Shown: positions 8,680 through 17,290, numbered from the stretch's first letter. The stretch is 40,013 nucleotides of DNA from WJJR01 sp964440935 (GCA_964440935.1 CAYTTY010000039.1:1-40013); one strand, 5' to 3'. The notes: a model not told the origin generated them from the letters alone. Numbers and translations: made by a program.

Positions 8680-8907
8680 TCAGGTAATGCCCGAATGCTC
8701 AAGGACGCTCGTGGCGAGAATCCGTTCGTCCCATTGGCCACGGTTCTCCATGCAGGCGCTGGATCCGGACGATATCAGGTTTGATCCATCGAGAGCAGGC
8801 GCACACCCAGCCTGCTCCGGGCAGACTAGCCAAGTGAGGATCGTTGCAATCATACTGGTGGCCGTGGCAGAAACTGCACGCAAACGACAGACATGGGATT
8901 TCCCCAT
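8680..8907 (-). pseudogene. Truncated remnant of an 'ENRGQW' (DUF7948/SBBP-type) secreted protein
   Basis: ATG 8907, with AAGGAT 6 nt upstream, opens a 75-codon frame. It starts MGKSHVCRLRAV, has a hydrophobic stretch, then MENRGQWDERILATS, and stops at 8680. The ENRGQWDE sequence is the hallmark of the N-terminal domain of very large secreted proteins with SBBP beta-propeller repeats, common in FCB bacteria. Here everything after it is missing and the next frames show no continuation. I read it as the stump of a deleted gene; chance similarity remains possible. Confidence 0.5.
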
Positions 8908-9616
8908 GGTTGGATCCTTCAACGTTTGGTGCGTTGACAGACCACCGTGACTGAAGAGACAGAAATTGATTGCCGCTAGACGAACCCGTGGCGTGAACGA
9001 ACGAAGTCTTCAATTGTTCAAAGTGGCGAATCGGCCTGGACCACGTTGTGGAATCAGGAGTGAAATATCCTCGCCAGAGGCAATATAGACAAAATGAGAC
9101 ATAATACAACCGCTTTCTCGTACTGTGTTCTCCAAGACTCGCCTCATTGGTCCGGTGACAGTTGGGGCACGAGCTTAGGCGATGTCCCTTGCAGGGCGTG
9201 AGGACAGATGATGATGTTCCTTTGACAATGATCTTAGTCTGGGCGAAGGCCGGCGGGCACCTCTGGGGTTCCCGATCGCCGGCAACGTCTCTTAGCGCGA
9301 ATGTCAGAAGCATTTTCCGTTTGGTATTCCGATCCGTACTGTCGCCAAGGCTCCCCGCTGTCATCCCCGCGAAAGCGGGGATCCATTTTGCTTTTGGCAC
9401 CACTCAAAGTCTGAACTTGGATTCCCGCTTTCGCGGGAATGACAATGAGTTATAGCAATTATCACAATTCCGTTCCGGTGTTCGGGGCCGTCGCATGGCC
9501 GTCCAGGCCAGAGGGTACGGGCGAGGCGCCCGTACTACATCGCCTTCTCAATCGGAAGATAGTTCTGAGAATCGCTATAGTCGGTCGGTTCGACGGTTCC
9601 GTCCGGGGAGACACTC
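8908..9616. repeat. Gene-free, repeat-containing stretch
   Basis: No gene is supported at 8908-9290. From 9292 there are copies of the interspersed motif at about 9292-9325, 9452-9478 (degenerate) and reversed at 9551-9580. Two REP-like hairpins, GTCATCCCCGCGAAAGCGGGG and its mirrored partner TTCCCGCTTTCGCGGGAATGAC, bound a unit at 9357-9449. A palindrome GTACGGGC...GCCCGTAC lies at 9515-9535. Open frames here encode the tell-tale 'WIPAFAGMT' peptide of such repeats and are not genes. Confidence 0.65.
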
Positions 9617-10300
9617 TTACTCTCTCCACACAAATGGGAACAGCAACCATCCCGCCGTCGTCGTGATCACCGCATAGGCGCCCAGGACGGCGAAGCTGTC
9701 GCCCACGCCCTGCTCCAGCCCGCCGCCGAAGGCCACCTCGGTGGCGCGAATCAACACGATCAAGAGGGGCAGCAGTACGGGGAATGACAGGACCGAGAAC
9801 AGCGCACCGCGAACACCGGCGGCGGCGATCAACGCGCCGATCAGAGTGGAGGTCGACACCAAGCCCAATGCGCCCAAAATCGATGTGCCAATCCAGACAT
9901 CCCAGCGTGCGACTTCAATATTGAGCATGATCGTGAACAGCGGTGTCAGGACCGCTTCGAGCAGGACGATCAAAAGCAGATTGAATCCCCACTTGCCGAA
10001 GAAGACAGCATCGTCGGGAGCGGTCAGTTTCAGAAACGTTGCGGTTTTGGTCTCCACTTCTTTGACGAATGTCTGCGCGAGCGATGACAGCGCCGAGAAA
10101 AACACAATGATCCAAAAGAAGACCGCGGCCAGCAGTGGTGTTAGACCGATGCCGCCGGTGGCGAATGAGAGCGCGGTCAAGGTCACCAGCGCGAAGAGGA
10201 GCAGTGTGTTGACGGCGTACCGGGTGCGGTACTCTGAGCGGGTGTCTTTCTCGAAGACCGCCCAGAATTTAGCCACCAACGGTGAAGCGGCTTTCGCCAC
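9617..10300 (-). CDS. ccmB: Haem exporter permease CcmB
   Basis: CcmB is the integral membrane subunit of the CcmAB ABC transporter of cytochrome c maturation system I; it releases holo-CcmE in concert with CcmC/D. It has 227 residues, close to the family's ~220, with about six membrane segments (for example LLLFALVTLTALSFATGGI and TPLLAAVFFWIIVFFSAL). The family-typical FVKEVETKTATFLKLTAPDDAVFFGKW loop lies near residues 75-100. Start GTG 10300 has GAGGAGG 6 nt upstream, placed inside the end of ccmA; the genes overlap by 32 nt, indicating translational coupling. A longer upstream frame runs antisense-like through ccmA and lacks similarity. No further ccm gene follows, so CcmC/E/F/H must be elsewhere. 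The 26 haem-binding motifs in the 36-39 kb cluster explain the need. Confidence 0.88.
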   Translation of the reverse strand: MAKAASPLVAKFWAVFEKDTRSEYRTRYAVNTLLLFALVTLTALSFATGGIGLTPLLAAVFFWIIVFFSALSSLAQTFVKEVETKTATFLKLTAPDDAVFFGKWGFNLLLIVLLEAVLTPLFTIMLNIEVARWDVWIGTSILGALGLVSTSTLIGALIAAAGVRGALFSVLSFPVLLPLLIVLIRATEVAFGGGLEQGVGDSFAVLGAYAVITTTAGWLLFPFVWRE

Positions 10301-10901
10301 GTTCGGCCTCCTCGGGTTCGTTGGTGGCAATGATGAGCGCGACATTGCGCCGTTCGAGCGATGCCCACACGCGCGCAATGCCATCCTCATCAAGATTCGC
10401 GGTCGGTTCATCGAGCAGCAACAGCGCCGGATCTTTGAGAAAGGCGACCGCATATTTGAGTCGTTGTTTCATACCCGATGAATAGGTGCCAACGATGTCA
10501 TTCCCGCGTCCGGCCAGGCCGACTTCATCGAGCAGCGCCGTGTACTCCTCCGGTGATTTGCCCCACCCACCGACACGATTGCCGAACGTCAGATTCTCGA
10601 CCCCCGACAATTCCTCGTAGAGTGCCAGCTCCGGCGACACGAGACTGATATGACGATGCCACTCACCGGGTGCGACTTCGACATTATCAAATTCATGTTT
10701 GATCTCACCCGAGTCGGCCCGTGTCAATCCGGCGATCATCCGCACCATCGTACTCTTGCCGGACCCATTCGGCCCGACAATCGCAAGCGACTGTCCTGTG
10801 GCCAACGTGAGAGTCGCCTCACGGCAGATGATGCGGCGTCCGAAAGATTTGTTCAGGTCGCTTAAGTGCAGCGTGAAATTTGGTGAATCCGGGTCCATCA
10901 T
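10269..10901 (-). CDS. ccmA: Haem exporter ATPase CcmA
   Basis: This is the ATP-binding subunit paired with CcmB, in the cytoplasm at the inner membrane. It has 210 residues, the usual CcmA size. Motifs are Walker A GPNGSGKST (near 37), signature YSSGMKQRLKYAVAFLKDP, Walker B LLLLDEPTANLDEDG, then ALIIATNEPEEAE. In that last motif the H-loop histidine of classical ABC ATPases is replaced by Asn, so it may hydrolyse slowly, or this lineage may use the variant normally. Start ATG 10901 (next ATG 10898) is chosen because the domain starts right there (FTLHLSDLNKSFG). No strong ribosome binding site is visible, so the start is uncertain by a few codons. CcmB overlaps its 3' end. Confidence 0.87.
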   Translation of the reverse strand: MMDPDSPNFTLHLSDLNKSFGRRIICREATLTLATGQSLAIVGPNGSGKSTMVRMIAGLTRADSGEIKHEFDNVEVAPGEWHRHISLVSPELALYEELSGVENLTFGNRVGGWGKSPEEYTALLDEVGLAGRGNDIVGTYSSGMKQRLKYAVAFLKDPALLLLDEPTANLDEDGIARVWASLERRNVALIIATNEPEEAERGESRFTVGG

Positions 10902-10984
10902 AGCGAATTGCTGATTACATTGACCAGCCCGACAATAAGGCCGATGTAAGCTCTCGGTGGAAGGCAAAAGTGACAGGCAAGACA

Positions 10985-11014
10985 AAAGCCGGGAGAATCC
11001 GTCCTCCCGGCTTT
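10985..11014 (-). terminator. Intrinsic terminator between cohesin-like gene and ccmA
   Basis: An 11-bp perfect stem (AAAGCCGGGAG/CTCCCGGCTTT) with an 8-nt loop is followed by TTGTCTTG on the minus strand. It separates the transcription unit of the secreted protein from ccmAB. Confidence 0.8.
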
Positions 11015-11053
11015 GTGAGGTGCTGCGGTACCTCAGGGCGATGCACCTAAGAA

Positions 11054-13261
11054 TTACTTCAGGAGCACCATTTTGCGTGTCTGCGTGTAGGATCCCGCGT
11101 CCATGCGATAGAGGTAGACACCTGTGGCAACCTCGCGGCCGTCGGCCGTGCGTCCATCCCACGCGATCGAATGTTCGCCCGCAGGGAGGACGTCATCGAC
11201 CAGGGTGCGCACGCGTTGCCCCATGATATTGAAGATGTTCATTCGGACATGCGATTCGTCCGAGAGGGTGAACTCGATAATGGTTCCGGCATTGAACGGA
11301 TTGGGGTGGTTCTGCAAGAGTTCGGACGCCCGCGGAACCGTTGCCGGTTTCTCGATGGGAGTGTTCGGAATGCAGGAGGCATACTGGAGCGGTAGGGCGT
11401 AAGTGAAAATCCCGCCACCTGAGCCACTCGATGCCGTCGATCCATGTGTACACGATTCGAACGCACTGGTATTGCTGAGGGCGAAATCGCCCCATTGGTC
11501 GGAGTACTTACCGTTCGTCACTTTCACCGTGGCGTAATGCCGTGTCGGGCCTGCGGTGACATTGTCGATTCGCATTGCGTAGCTACTGTTCGACCCGCCG
11601 CTGTAGTACAGATTCGGGTCGACGTTTTCAAGTGTCACACAGAAGCGATCGGTGTTCCAATCCAGATCGAACCAAATGCTGTCGAGATCCTGATTCGATG
11701 TCACATACACACCCGAATACGCCCACCATTCACAATCCGGCGGAAACTTGCAGGTTGACGACTGGCATCCGGGGACGGAAACTGAGGTGTACGGATCGCC
11801 GATGACAATACCACCGGTGTCGCTGTCGAGTTGCGCATCGGTGAGATGATAGCGCAGTGCCTGTTGGTATCCGGGAGACTCCACAAATGTCCGGTCGTCC
11901 GGCTCACAACCATACTCGACCAGCTCGAGGGTGTAGTTAATGTCGTCCGAGCTGGCTGCGTCATTCCGGAATCGCAGATGCGCAATCGTGTCAAAAGCCT
12001 CTGAGGGAGGAATGCTGATCGCCCCGTTGGGGTTGATCAACGCATAGGGAAGACCGGACGCCGCACAATAGAACTCGTCGCCGGTAATTGCATACGCCGA
12101 AGTCACGTCGATGAATTCCAGCGGGTTGGCATCGGTATCGGTGAATCCAACCGCCAATCGGAGGTTGTTGATCGGGTAATTGCTGCGCAATAGCAGCGGC
12201 ACCGTGAATTCACAGGTCGACTGGTTGTTCCATTCCACTTCGCCGAAATCGAACTCTGCTTCGTATGGTGGAACCGTGACAGATCCGTTTTCGAATGACA
12301 CGGCGGGTGGATTGAAGTTGTGCAGCTCCTGATTGCAGTCGAGTGCAGTGACTTCGGGCAGAGAGGTGAACCACACGGCACTGGAGATGTCATCGCTGTT
12401 TTCAATCACGAGAAACTTCAGTTGATAGAACTCCGGTCCGTCCGCCGCTGATGTACCGAATCCGTCCGGATCGGCATCATGCACAATGAAGTCATCAGGG
12501 CCGTTCCAGTAAATCTGGGCGCCTGCGGACAATCGATCAGACGGCGTGAGAAGCGGCAAGGCGTAGGTGAGGATATTCCCGTCGACCGCGAGACGATGAA
12601 CGAACGAGTTGAAGAGGAACTCGTTTTCGCACGACACCGTGACGGTCACTTCTTCGCCCACCAACGCGGTGTCGTGAGAAATCGAAAAGTGAATGTCGAT
12701 CGGGTTGATGGTGACGGATCCGTTCGTCTTCGTTTCAATGGGATCCGTCTGACAGCCGCCATCGTTGACCAGAAAGGTTGTTGGCGAGAAAGGGTCATCC
12801 GACGGCGCCCAGGCGATTGATTCGGTGATGTTGTGCACATTCTCACACGTGGTCGTGAAATACAGGGTCAGGAAGGTATCGGTGATGACCGGTTGCATCG
12901 GAGTCGGCGCCTCATCGAGCTGGCCAATCACCAGATACCCATCCTCCATGAACCACGGACCGAAGCCGTGTTCCCATTTGCCTTCCTCGGCATGATCGAA
13001 GGTGAGGAAATCGGGAACATCAAATCGGAAACGGAAGGCTTCGATTTGATTGTCGCTGCCGATGTGCACGGGGATTGCAATTACATCACCGAGATCGCCT
13101 GTGGCGGTCCCAATAATACCTTCATCATCCGGTGTTTCACAGTAGCTCAATTTCGGTGGTGGCGGACCGACGACGGCATGAATAGACGTCGGGCTTGCGA
13201 TGATACCAGCCAGTACGCTGCACAACACCAGCGCGAGTACCAATCCATTGCGATTCAACAT
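11054..13261 (-). CDS. Secreted multi-module protein with cohesin-like domains and T9SS-type FlgD tail
   Basis: The exported protein has 735 residues. The signal peptide is at 1-29 (LVLALVLCSVLAGIIASPTSIHA). Three or four modules of ~120-150 residues share the pattern of cohesin/carbohydrate-binding-like beta sandwiches. The first starts GDLGDVIAIPVHIGSDNQIEAFRF, a later one GEEVTVTVSCENE, and another SNYPINNLRLAVGFTD. Cys pairs occur in each. The C-terminal ~85 residues form a clear sorting tail: LLQNHPNPFNAGTIIEFTL, then NIMGQRVRTLVDDVLPAGEHSIAWDGR, ending GVYLYRMDAGSYTQTRKMVLLK, as in substrates anchored by type IX secretion in FCB bacteria. Start ATG 13261 has GGAGG 4 nt upstream. A terminator follows at 10985. 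The cohesin assignment is by pattern only; generic Ig-like folds are the alternative. Confidence 0.8.
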   Translation of the reverse strand: MLNRNGLVLALVLCSVLAGIIASPTSIHAVVGPPPPKLSYCETPDDEGIIGTATGDLGDVIAIPVHIGSDNQIEAFRFRFDVPDFLTFDHAEEGKWEHGFGPWFMEDGYLVIGQLDEAPTPMQPVITDTFLTLYFTTTCENVHNITESIAWAPSDDPFSPTTFLVNDGGCQTDPIETKTNGSVTINPIDIHFSISHDTALVGEEVTVTVSCENEFLFNSFVHRLAVDGNILTYALPLLTPSDRLSAGAQIYWNGPDDFIVHDADPDGFGTSAADGPEFYQLKFLVIENSDDISSAVWFTSLPEVTALDCNQELHNFNPPAVSFENGSVTVPPYEAEFDFGEVEWNNQSTCEFTVPLLLRSNYPINNLRLAVGFTDTDANPLEFIDVTSAYAITGDEFYCAASGLPYALINPNGAISIPPSEAFDTIAHLRFRNDAASSDDINYTLELVEYGCEPDDRTFVESPGYQQALRYHLTDAQLDSDTGGIVIGDPYTSVSVPGCQSSTCKFPPDCEWWAYSGVYVTSNQDLDSIWFDLDWNTDRFCVTLENVDPNLYYSGGSNSSYAMRIDNVTAGPTRHYATVKVTNGKYSDQWGDFALSNTSAFESCTHGSTASSGSGGGIFTYALPLQYASCIPNTPIEKPATVPRASELLQNHPNPFNAGTIIEFTLSDESHVRMNIFNIMGQRVRTLVDDVLPAGEHSIAWDGRTADGREVATGVYLYRMDAGSYTQTRKMVLLK

Positions 13262-13981
13262 AGATCCTCCATTATGTTGTCCAAAGACAAAGACGGGGAA
13301 AGGTGACGTGTCCTGCGGCACATTATGTGCCGTCATGCGGGAATCACGTTTCAGGTGGAGTCCGGCAGTGCGGTGTGAGCGGGCACATCGCGGTCCCTCC
13401 GTGGATGTTCACGTCGTTGCACAGATGTGTACACCGGCGTGTACAGCACTCTCGTGTGCGCCTTCCCAGTGGCGCGAGAACAATTCAATTGTGCGTGTGC
13501 CTGATCTCGCTGATTCGTAACCCGACAGCAAGATAGAGGATTCAGTCCGGAAGTCAAGAGGTTGTGGGGAGTGTTGTTCGGGACGGGGATGACAGCGGGC
13601 GCTGGGGTGAGGGGTAAATTGCACTGGCCAGATCGCGGAATCGGACAGAAATTATGCAAGTCACTCTAACGGTCAAGACTTCTGATAACCACTCTACTAT
13701 AGCGATTGTCAGAAATATTGTCCGTTTGCCTCAGCGATCCATTCGGGTGAAACAGCTCACCGCTGTCATCCCCGCGAACGCGGGGATCCATTTTGAACGC
13801 ACTAAGAGACTCAAATGGATTCCTCCGCCGCGGCGGACGGGAATGACAACAAGTTAGACGTTTTCTGGATTACGTAGCCGAATGCCGGGAATGCCGTGGG
13901 TGGAGGGAAGTGACGGGACAGCTGATGCACTAGTGATACTCGGGCTAGCGGACAAGAATTCTGACAATCGCTCTACAAGAA
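13262..13981. repeat. Gene-free stretch with interspersed repeats
   Basis: No gene is seen at 13262-13660. Copies of the interspersed motif lie at about 13668-13696 (reverse), 13698-13728 (forward, head to head with the first) and 13949-13976 (reverse). A REP-like unit at 13762-13853 starts GCTGTCATCCCCGCGAACGCGGGG and ends GGGAATGACAACAAG. Confidence 0.65.
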
Positions 13982-14011
13982 CAGCACCCGCATTATCCTG
14001 TGCAGGTGCTG
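13982..14011 (-). terminator. Intrinsic terminator of nfnAB
   Basis: An 11-bp stem (CAGCACCCGCA against TGCAGGTGCTG, one wobble) sits 30 nt past the nfnB stop. On the minus strand it is followed by TTCTTGTAG. Confidence 0.65.
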
Positions 14012-14040
14012 CTGAGTGAAGATGGTTTTGGATCGTGGGT

Positions 14041-15510
14041 TTATACCGCTTCAAGCGCGGTTGCTTCAACCGGCATGTCGAGCCCTTTGCGTTCGATCAG
14101 CCAGTTGTGCAAACCGAGCGCTGCGGTGCGCGCTTGGCCCATGGCCAGGATCACGGTCGCCCCGCCGGTGATCACGTCACCGGCCGCGAAGACACCTTCC
14201 TTTGATGTTTCTCCGGTCTCTTTGTTCACTTGAACCACACCCCATTTGTTCGTTTCGATTTCGGGTGTCGAATCGGCAATCAATGGATTGACACCGAAAC
14301 CAAGAGCTAAAACGACAGTGTCAACGTCATACAGTTCCTCGGAGTCAGGGATCGGAACAGGACGGCGGCGTCCGGAGGCGTCGGGCTCGCCCAGTTCCAT
14401 TTTCTGGACTTCGATCTGTTTGACGAAGTAGTTGTCGTCACCGATGAACTTGGTCGGGGCTGTCAACCAGTGAAACTCGACACCTTCCTGTATCGCGTGT
14501 TCGAGTTCCTCACTACGAGCGGGTGCTTCGTTGCGTGTGCGGCGGTAGAAGATGTGTACTTCCTCCGGACTCATGCGCAGCGACACACGTGCGGCATCCA
14601 TCGCGGTGTTTCCCGCGCCAATCACGGCGACGCGTTTGCCGCAGTGGACTGGTGTGGCGTTGTTCGGAAACTGGTCGGCGCGCATCAGGTTGATGCGCGT
14701 GAGATACTCGTTCGCCGAGTAGATGCCGTTGAGGTTTTCGCCGGGGAGATTGGTAAACCACGGTAACCCCGCACCGGTGCCGACAAAGACTGCATCGTAC
14801 CCTTCTTCGTTCATCAACTCGTCAATTGTGACCACTTTGCCGACCGGCGCATTGAGGACAATCTCAACACCCATCTGCTTGAGCACGTCGATCTCCGCTT
14901 CAATCACTTCGGCGGGCAGACGGAAACGCGGGATACCGTAGAACAGCACACCACCGGGACGGTGCAGCGCCTCGAAGATCGTGACTTTGTGGCCACGTTT
15001 GGCCAGTTCAAACGCCGCTGTGAGCCCCGCCGGACCGGATCCCACCACCGCGACCTTGCACCCGGTCGGTTCACCAACGTCGGGAATTCGGACCTGTCCG
15101 GTGCTGCGTTCATAGTCGGCGACAAAGCGCTCCAGCATACCAACGCCTATTGGATGTTTCTTCTTTCCGACCAGGCAGAGCTTTTCGCATTGTTCATCCT
15201 GCGGGCACACCCGTCCACAAATGGCCGGGAGGATATTGGTCTCTTTGATCTTCCAGGCCGCTTCGGCAAACTTGCCTTCGACGATTAGGGAGAGAAACGC
15301 CGGAATGTCGACGCCGACCGGGCAACCGCTCATGCAGGTCGGCTTGCGGCATTCGAGGCAGCGACGCGCCTCGAGCATGGCCATTTCCGGTGTTAGTCCC
15401 AGCGGTACTTCCTTGAAGTTGCGGACACGGTCCTGGGGGGCCTGTTCCGGCATCTGCTGCCGGGGAACCTGCATGCGTTCTTTCGGTGTCAGTGGATTCA
15501 CAGAGGTCAT
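14041..15510 (-). CDS. nfnB: NfnB: large subunit of electron-bifurcating ferredoxin:NADP+ oxidoreductase (GltD-like)
   Basis: NfnB carries the bifurcating FAD and two [4Fe-4S] clusters. With NfnA it couples NADPH oxidation to NAD+ and ferredoxin reduction, or the reverse. The N-terminal Cys-rich domain, residues ~45-125, has CLECRKPTCMSGCPVGVDIPAF and CGRVCPQDEQCEKLC. The first FAD Rossmann motif is VAVVGSGPAGLTAAFELAKRGHKVTIFEA near 150; the second nucleotide motif is VAVIGAGNTAMDAARVSLR near 295. GVFAAGDVITGGATVILAMGQ lies near 445. Its 489 residues match NfnB/SudA-type proteins. Alone it would be called a GltA-type glutamate synthase small subunit. The partner gene immediately upstream (16 nt gap) and the absence of a glutamate synthase large subunit favour Nfn. 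The start is ATG 15510 (MTSVNPLTPKERM). Confidence 0.9.
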   Translation of the reverse strand: MTSVNPLTPKERMQVPRQQMPEQAPQDRVRNFKEVPLGLTPEMAMLEARRCLECRKPTCMSGCPVGVDIPAFLSLIVEGKFAEAAWKIKETNILPAICGRVCPQDEQCEKLCLVGKKKHPIGVGMLERFVADYERSTGQVRIPDVGEPTGCKVAVVGSGPAGLTAAFELAKRGHKVTIFEALHRPGGVLFYGIPRFRLPAEVIEAEIDVLKQMGVEIVLNAPVGKVVTIDELMNEEGYDAVFVGTGAGLPWFTNLPGENLNGIYSANEYLTRINLMRADQFPNNATPVHCGKRVAVIGAGNTAMDAARVSLRMSPEEVHIFYRRTRNEAPARSEELEHAIQEGVEFHWLTAPTKFIGDDNYFVKQIEVQKMELGEPDASGRRRPVPIPDSEELYDVDTVVLALGFGVNPLIADSTPEIETNKWGVVQVNKETGETSKEGVFAAGDVITGGATVILAMGQARTAALGLHNWLIERKGLDMPVEATALEAV

Positions 15511-15526
15511 TGTCGTCTCTTTCTAT

Positions 15527-16375
15527 CTATTCCGTCAGCGTTACGACTTGTTCATCAATTTTACAGGAATGATCGAGTGCGGCTTTCTCCTGCGGTGTGT
15601 ACATTTTCTGGCGTAAGACCAGCTCATCGTAATTTACCTGATGACCGTCGAAATCGGGCCCATGGAAACACGCAAACTGGGTTTCACCGCCGACGGTCAC
15701 ACGGCAGCCGCCGCACATACCGGTCCCGTCGACCATCACCGCATTCAGTGAGACAATGGTGGGGATTTGTCTTTCGCGCGTCATGTCACTGACCGCGCGC
15801 ATCATCGGGACCGGGCCGACCGCGAGGATGGCGCCGATAATTTCTCTTTCGAGCAACGGTTCCAGTGCGTGTGTGACGAAGCCCTTGATCCCATGAGATC
15901 CATCGTTGGTGGTGATGTACGTTTCATCGCAAATGGAGCGCATGTCGTCTTCGACTAAGACGAGGTTTTTTGTGCGTGCACCGATGATGCCGATCACGCG
16001 CCGTCCATTGGCCTTGGCTTCACGCGCGTTTGGCAACACGGCACCGGCGCCGTAGCCACCACCGATGACGACGAGCGTGTCGTTTTCCGGCAACTCGGTG
16101 CGGCGTCCCAGCGGTCCGACCACATCGAGGAGGGCGTCATCGACCTTCATGGCATTGAGCTTCTTGGTGGTATAGCCGACGCCCTGCACAATCAGACGAA
16201 TCCAGCCATCTTCGCGATTCCATTCGGCAAGCGAGAGCGGGATTCGTTCACCATCCTCATCAATGCGGATGATAACGAAATTTCCCGGTTGGGCTTTGCG
16301 CGCCACCATCGGCGCGTCGATGAGGAACATCACGGTGTCGGGCGCAACGTCGGTTCGTTCGCGTATCTTGTACAT
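15527..16375 (-). CDS. nfnA: NfnA: small subunit of electron-bifurcating ferredoxin:NADP+ oxidoreductase
   Basis: NfnA is a ferredoxin-NADP+ reductase-fold subunit holding FAD and one [2Fe-2S] cluster and interacting with NAD(H). It has 282 residues: an FAD beta barrel at 1-95 (QPGNFVIIRIDEDGERIPLSLAEWN), an NAD-binding half with VVIGGGYGAGAVLPNAREAKANG near 105, and the cluster motif DGTGMCGGCRVTVGGETQFACFHGPDFDGHQVNYDEL near 215-255. That motif gives CxxC plus a downstream Cys, with the Asp in DGTGMC possibly the fourth ligand as in Thermotoga NfnA. Start ATG 16375 has a GAGGA sequence 6 nt upstream. It is the first gene of a two-gene operon with nfnB. An alternative name is sulfide dehydrogenase subunit beta; the sequence family is the same. 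Confidence 0.9.
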   Translation of the reverse strand: MYKIRERTDVAPDTVMFLIDAPMVARKAQPGNFVIIRIDEDGERIPLSLAEWNREDGWIRLIVQGVGYTTKKLNAMKVDDALLDVVGPLGRRTELPENDTLVVIGGGYGAGAVLPNAREAKANGRRVIGIIGARTKNLVLVEDDMRSICDETYITTNDGSHGIKGFVTHALEPLLEREIIGAILAVGPVPMMRAVSDMTRERQIPTIVSLNAVMVDGTGMCGGCRVTVGGETQFACFHGPDFDGHQVNYDELVLRQKMYTPQEKAALDHSCKIDEQVVTLTE

Positions 16376-16814
16376 ATTGTCCTCGGTCTGCTACGTGTTT
16401 ATGTTTCAACGGCGTATCGTGAACAAGTTCACAATATCGTTGCGATTAACGGCCCATTCGGCCGACGATTGTCCCAAACAGGGGACTAACCGTCGTGATT
16501 ACGTGACAACGCGGTCAAAAGCAATCGTCTGAACGGTCATTTTGACAAGACGATATGGGTTTTGACGAGAAACGTGATCTCACACAGGTTGTTCGACTGA
16601 GCGAGGACGACAGCCATTTCGGTCTAACCTGTACCAGACGATTGTCCGAAGTCTTATCGTCGGCGCACAGGATATTTACACAACCGCGGCGCACTCAATG
16701 CTGTCTGCTTCCAACGCGCTTGGGTCCGGTTTGATCATCGGAGACGATTTTGGTATTGCTTTCGTAGTGACGTCAGTAGCGACATTGGAAGGACTGCCCA
16801 CGAAAGGGGTGCGT
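16376..16814. other. Intergenic region with recurring GACGATTGTC motif
   Basis: No gene is supported. GACGATTGTC occurs near 16462 and 16637, and its reverse CAATCGTCTG near 16523, between nfnA and the broken propeller gene. The repeats may be chance, decayed interspersed repeats or binding sites. No terminator is clear. Confidence 0.35.
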
Positions 16815-17255
16815 ATGGTGATTGCTCGTTTGCTGGTGTTCGGTGTTGTCATCGTGATTGATGCCACTGCCGGACACATCAGGAACACCATCGCGGATGA
16901 TGCGCACGCCCTGACCGAGGTTTGGCACTACGACACCGGCGGCTGAATTTATATCGCGCCTGCAGTTGTGGGCGATTGGGTGTATGTGGGATCGTGTGCC
17001 GGTATGATGTATGCCTTTGATGTGGTGACCGGCGAGATCCGGTGGTCGCGCGACGTGGAACCAGAAGGCGCCACCCCGTTTCACGGACATCCCGTTGTGA
17101 CCGATTCGCTGCTCATGTTCGGGACCGATGAGGGACACGAGTCGCGCGGTTCACTTTATGCGGTCAACCGGATGACGGGAGATGTTCTTTATTAGCAGCA
17201 ATGACCACCTGTATGTCAGTACGTTTCAGAGGTTGCTGTTAGCGCTCCAGTGAGA
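16815..17255 (+). pseudogene. Broken PQQ-type beta-propeller (outer-membrane-like repeat) protein
   Basis: ATG 16815, with AAAGGGG 5 nt upstream, opens a signal-peptide-like start (MVIARLLVFGVVIVIDATA). The frame then gives VWHYDTGG, a TGA at 16944-16946 and, without frame change, IYIAPAVVGDWVYVGSCAG followed by MMYAFDVVTGEIRWSRD. A second blade ends YAVNRMTGDVLY before TAG at 17193. Just after, a shifted frame resumes propeller text (SSNDHLYVSTF) to about 17233. PQQ-like propellers normally have seven or eight blades; at most two and a half remain. One nonsense codon, one frameshift and loss of the 3' end make this a pseudogene. Its original role was probably a secreted or periplasmic quinoprotein-like or BamB-like protein. 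Confidence 0.75.
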
Positions 17256-17290
17256 GGGGCAATCGGCCGTCCGCGGTTTGTTTGAACCCC

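Noticed and set aside
8699..9403. 234-codon minus-strand open frame with a CSFCH haem-like motif
   Set aside because: It starts in a REP-type repeat (WIPAFAGMT peptide), has no ribosome binding site, and overlaps the ENRGQW remnant in another frame. A single CxxCH is expected by chance.
14041..15510. Glutamate synthase small subunit as the function
   Set aside because: The sequence family fits, but there is no large subunit and the adjacent NfnA partner in the canonical order points to the ferredoxin:NADP oxidoreductase.
16944..16946. Selenocysteine reading of the TGA in the PQQ-like gene
   Set aside because: The position is a structural turn of a beta-propeller with no redox role, and the gene has a frameshift and a deletion downstream as well.
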